From Bacillota bacterium (GTDB taxonomy: Bacteria; Bacillota_E; Sulfobacillia; Sulfobacillales; Sulfobacillaceae), in assembly GCA_021802225.1 (NCBI GenBank), contig JAKAAS010000160.1, positions 1 through 5,532 of the forward strand: a stretch of 5,532 nt of DNA, given 5' to 3'. The notes below the pieces were generated by a model. The model had not been told where the DNA came from. It made no database searches and worked only from the letters and a program-made list of their open reading frames with translations. Of this stretch, positions 3,417 to 5,532 are shown piece by piece (within the stretch, counting starts at the first letter, position 1; every line of letters begins with the position of its first letter). The translations under genes and the position numbers were made by a program.

Positions 3417-5532
3417 GGGTGGTGTCCTCCGATCCTTGGTGTGGTTGGGCCGTTACAAGAGGGATATAGTCCGGCCTTGCCCATTTGCGGGCTACCTCGA
3501 CCCCTTTTTGCGGGTGGCGTTGTTTAAACCGCCAATTGCTGCGGGGCAAGGGCGAGCCCTGCTGAGGCTGTTCTTCGACAATTTCCATGTAGGCTTGGGT
3601 GTCTTTGTAGGCAGGAGTGTGAGTCTGGGTATCAATTCCTGTGCCTGTAATGTCATTGACGGCGCCGGGACCTTGTGAATTCATCGGCAGGTAAAGATTG
3701 TGCCCGCTCACCCGGCCGGTTACCAGTACGGGGACCTTCAGGGACCCGGTGGGAGAGACCAGACGGACCACGGTGCCGTCGTGCAGGTGCCGCGCTTGGG
3801 CCAGTTCAGAGCTGACCTCCACGAAAACCTCGGGAACCAAATGGCGGATGCCTTCGGACCGGTAGGTCATGTTGCCTTCGTGAAAATGTTCCAAAAGCTG
3901 CCCGTTGTTGATGTGCAAGTCGAATTTCCGGTCCTGCTGGGTGGGCCCCGACAGTGTTAAGGGGACCAGGCGGGCTTTCCCGCCGGGATGGCTAAACCGC
4001 TCGGTATATAGCAGCGGAGAGTCGGTGCCGTCTGGCTGGACCGGCCACTGCAGTGTGTGGTATCCGTCCAGACGGTCGTAGCTGACCCCAGCCAAAAGAG
4101 GCGTCAGCCTGGCCGCTTCGTCCATAATGTCTCGGGGGTGGGGGTAGGGCGGCCAGTGGGCATTCAGTTGAGCGGCGACGTCTTTTAGAATCACCCAGTC
4201 GGGCCGGCTGCCCTCCAGCGGGGCTAAGGCCTGGTAAAAGCGCTGGACCCGCCGTTCCGTATTGACGAAGGTGCCCTCCTTTTCCAGTGATGGTGAAGCC
4301 GGGAGAATGACGTCGGCGTACTGCGCTGTCTTGGTCAGAAACAGGTCCTGCACGACCATGAAGTCGAGCTGCTCGAAGGCCTGCCGGGCTTCTTGCGCAT
4401 TGGCATCCACTAGTGCGGTGTCTTCGCCGACGACGTAGAGCATTTTGATCCGACCCTGCAAGATGGCGCCGGCAAGTTCCTGATTATTGATTCCGCCGGT
4501 CTTTGGCAGGTCAGTTCCCCATTCTTTTTTAAAGCGTTCCCGGACTGCGGGGTCCGCCAGGTCCTGGTATCCCGGCAGATAGCCGGGTTTGGCGCCGAAA
4601 TCGGATGCGCCCTGCACATTGTTGTGACCCCGCAGAGGATATGCGCCCGTGCCAGGCCGACCGAAATTTCCTGTGAGCAGCAGCAGGTTGGCAATCGCCA
4701 GGGATGTTTCAGAACCATCCTGCTGCTGTGTGACGCCCATCGCCCAGAGAATGGCCACAGACCGGGCGCTGTGGATCATCCGGGCTACCTGCATGGTCGT
4801 TTCTTCAGGGATGCCTGTGACAGTGTGGGTGTGGGCGAGAGTATACGGTGCTAAAAATTCGAGGTACTCGCCCAGTCCCTCCACATGGGCTTGCAAGAAC
4901 GCTTGGTCAATCCATTGCTGGTCGGCCAAATATTTGGACAGTCCGAGAATCCACGTACCGTCGGTTCCGGGGTGGGGCTGCACAAACAGGTCGGCCCGAC
5001 CCGCCATTTCATGCTGGCGGATATCCACGACCACAAGTTTCTGCCCGTGGAGCTTGTGTGCGCGCTTCACCCGGGTCGCCACCACTGGGTGCGATTCAGC
5101 AGTGTTGGAGCCGACAATGATGACCAGTTCGGCCTGGCCGATGTCGCTCATGGAGCCGCTGTCTGCTCCGTAGCCGACAGTCTGGCGGAGGCCGTAGGTA
5201 GCAGGGTCCTGGCAGTATGTCGAATCATTGTCGACGTTGTTCGTGCCGATCGCCTGCCGCGCAAGTTTCTGCACCAGGAAGGCTTCCTCGTTGGAGGCTT
5301 TAGAGGACGCGATGAACATGAAGCTGTCGGGACCGTGCTGGTCTAAAACGCGCTGCATCCGCTCGCCGATGACTCGGTATGCTTCCTCCCATGTTGATTC
5401 ATGGAAAGCGTCTCCATGGCGGATGAGGGGGTGTGTCAGCCTGTCGGGACTGTTGACAAAGTCCCATCCGAACTTGCCTTTAATGCAGGTCGAAATGCCA
5501 TTGACCGGGGCTTCGGGAGTCGGCGAAGACAC
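3397..5532 (-). CDS. fdhF: Molybdopterin formate dehydrogenase alpha subunit (YjgC/YrhE type), C-terminal 711 residues
   Basis: The gene enters from the right edge; full-length relatives have about 980 residues, so roughly 270 are missing, including the N-terminal [2Fe-2S] and ferredoxin-like domains. Positions below count from the first visible codon. Cys16-x-Lys18 (TCIKGKFGWDF) is the last ligand of the [4Fe-4S] cluster plus the conserved electron-relay lysine. Cys107 (STYCQDPAT) is the molybdenum ligand, so this is a cysteine and not a selenocysteine enzyme. Arg301 (PLRGHNNVQGASDFG) matches the formate-binding arginine. The molybdopterin-binding C-terminal domain spans about 535-650, with HINNGQLLEHFHEGNMT at 540-556 and YLPMNS at 614-619. 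Formate is expected to be oxidised to CO2 with bis-MGD-Mo as cofactor. The residue after Cys107 is Gln rather than the His of well-studied formate dehydrogenases. The frame is intact throughout. It is coupled to the downstream DUF1641 gene. Confidence 0.92.
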   Translation of the reverse strand: MSSPTPEAPVNGISTCIKGKFGWDFVNSPDRLTHPLIRHGDAFHESTWEEAYRVIGERMQRVLDQHGPDSFMFIASSKASNEEAFLVQKLARQAIGTNNVDNDSTYCQDPATYGLRQTVGYGADSGSMSDIGQAELVIIVGSNTAESHPVVATRVKRAHKLHGQKLVVVDIRQHEMAGRADLFVQPHPGTDGTWILGLSKYLADQQWIDQAFLQAHVEGLGEYLEFLAPYTLAHTHTVTGIPEETTMQVARMIHSARSVAILWAMGVTQQQDGSETSLAIANLLLLTGNFGRPGTGAYPLRGHNNVQGASDFGAKPGYLPGYQDLADPAVRERFKKEWGTDLPKTGGINNQELAGAILQGRIKMLYVVGEDTALVDANAQEARQAFEQLDFMVVQDLFLTKTAQYADVILPASPSLEKEGTFVNTERRVQRFYQALAPLEGSRPDWVILKDVAAQLNAHWPPYPHPRDIMDEAARLTPLLAGVSYDRLDGYHTLQWPVQPDGTDSPLLYTERFSHPGGKARLVPLTLSGPTQQDRKFDLHINNGQLLEHFHEGNMTYRSEGIRHLVPEVFVEVSSELAQARHLHDGTVVRLVSPTGSLKVPVLVTGRVSGHNLYLPMNSQGPGAVNDITGTGIDTQTHTPAYKDTQAYMEIVEEQPQQGSPLPRSNWRFKQRHPQKGVEVARKWARPDYIPLVTAQPHQGSEDTTHGPSHH

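Noticed and set aside
4649..5173. Long plus-strand open frame of 174 codons opposite the dehydrogenase gene
   Set aside because: It is antisense to a clearly conserved coding region, has no ribosome site or family resemblance, and long shadow frames are expected in G+C-rich coding DNA.

Overview
The window reads as ordinary chromosomal DNA from a spore-former-type Bacillota (Firmicute) of moderately high G+C. Strong AGGAGG ribosome sites sit about 7 nt before most starts, and a YjgC/YrhE-type formate dehydrogenase gene is followed by a DUF1641 gene, as in Bacillus. A thermoacidophile of the Sulfobacillus kind would fit, but that is a guess from general look, not from a match. There is no mobile element, CRISPR array, tRNA or rRNA.

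Layout: (1) bases 1-61, minus: first 20 codons of a quinone oxidoreductase / medium-chain dehydrogenase gene that leaves the window on the left. (2) 162-974, minus: a ten-helix DMT/EamA-type membrane transporter. (3) 975-1214: a 240-nt divergent intergenic region with overlapping opposed -10 boxes near 995-1004 and a potential structured leader before the next gene. (4) 1215-2021, plus: class I-like polyphosphate kinase 2, the only plus-strand gene. (5) 2065-2322, minus: an unrecognised 85-residue protein, convergent with ppk2, with a long hairpin across its stop codon. (6) 2323-2575: a gap with an A+T-rich promoter candidate and a strong perfect hairpin. (7) 2576-2863, minus: a small split zinc-ribbon protein. 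(8) 2940-3416 and 3397-5532, minus: DUF1641 protein and the C-terminal 711 residues of a molybdopterin formate dehydrogenase, overlapping by 20 nt and clearly one transcription unit; the dehydrogenase runs off the right edge.

The dehydrogenase and DUF1641 protein very likely act together in formate (or related) oxidation. PPK2 probably regenerates nucleoside triphosphates from polyphosphate or makes polyphosphate. Nothing ties the transporter, the oxidoreductase and the two small proteins to these. I see no strong case for a wholly new system. The best leads are the Cys-Gln (not Cys-His) active-site pair in the dehydrogenase, the structured ppk2 leader, the forespore-like promoter of the 85-residue protein, and the two uncharacterised small proteins.
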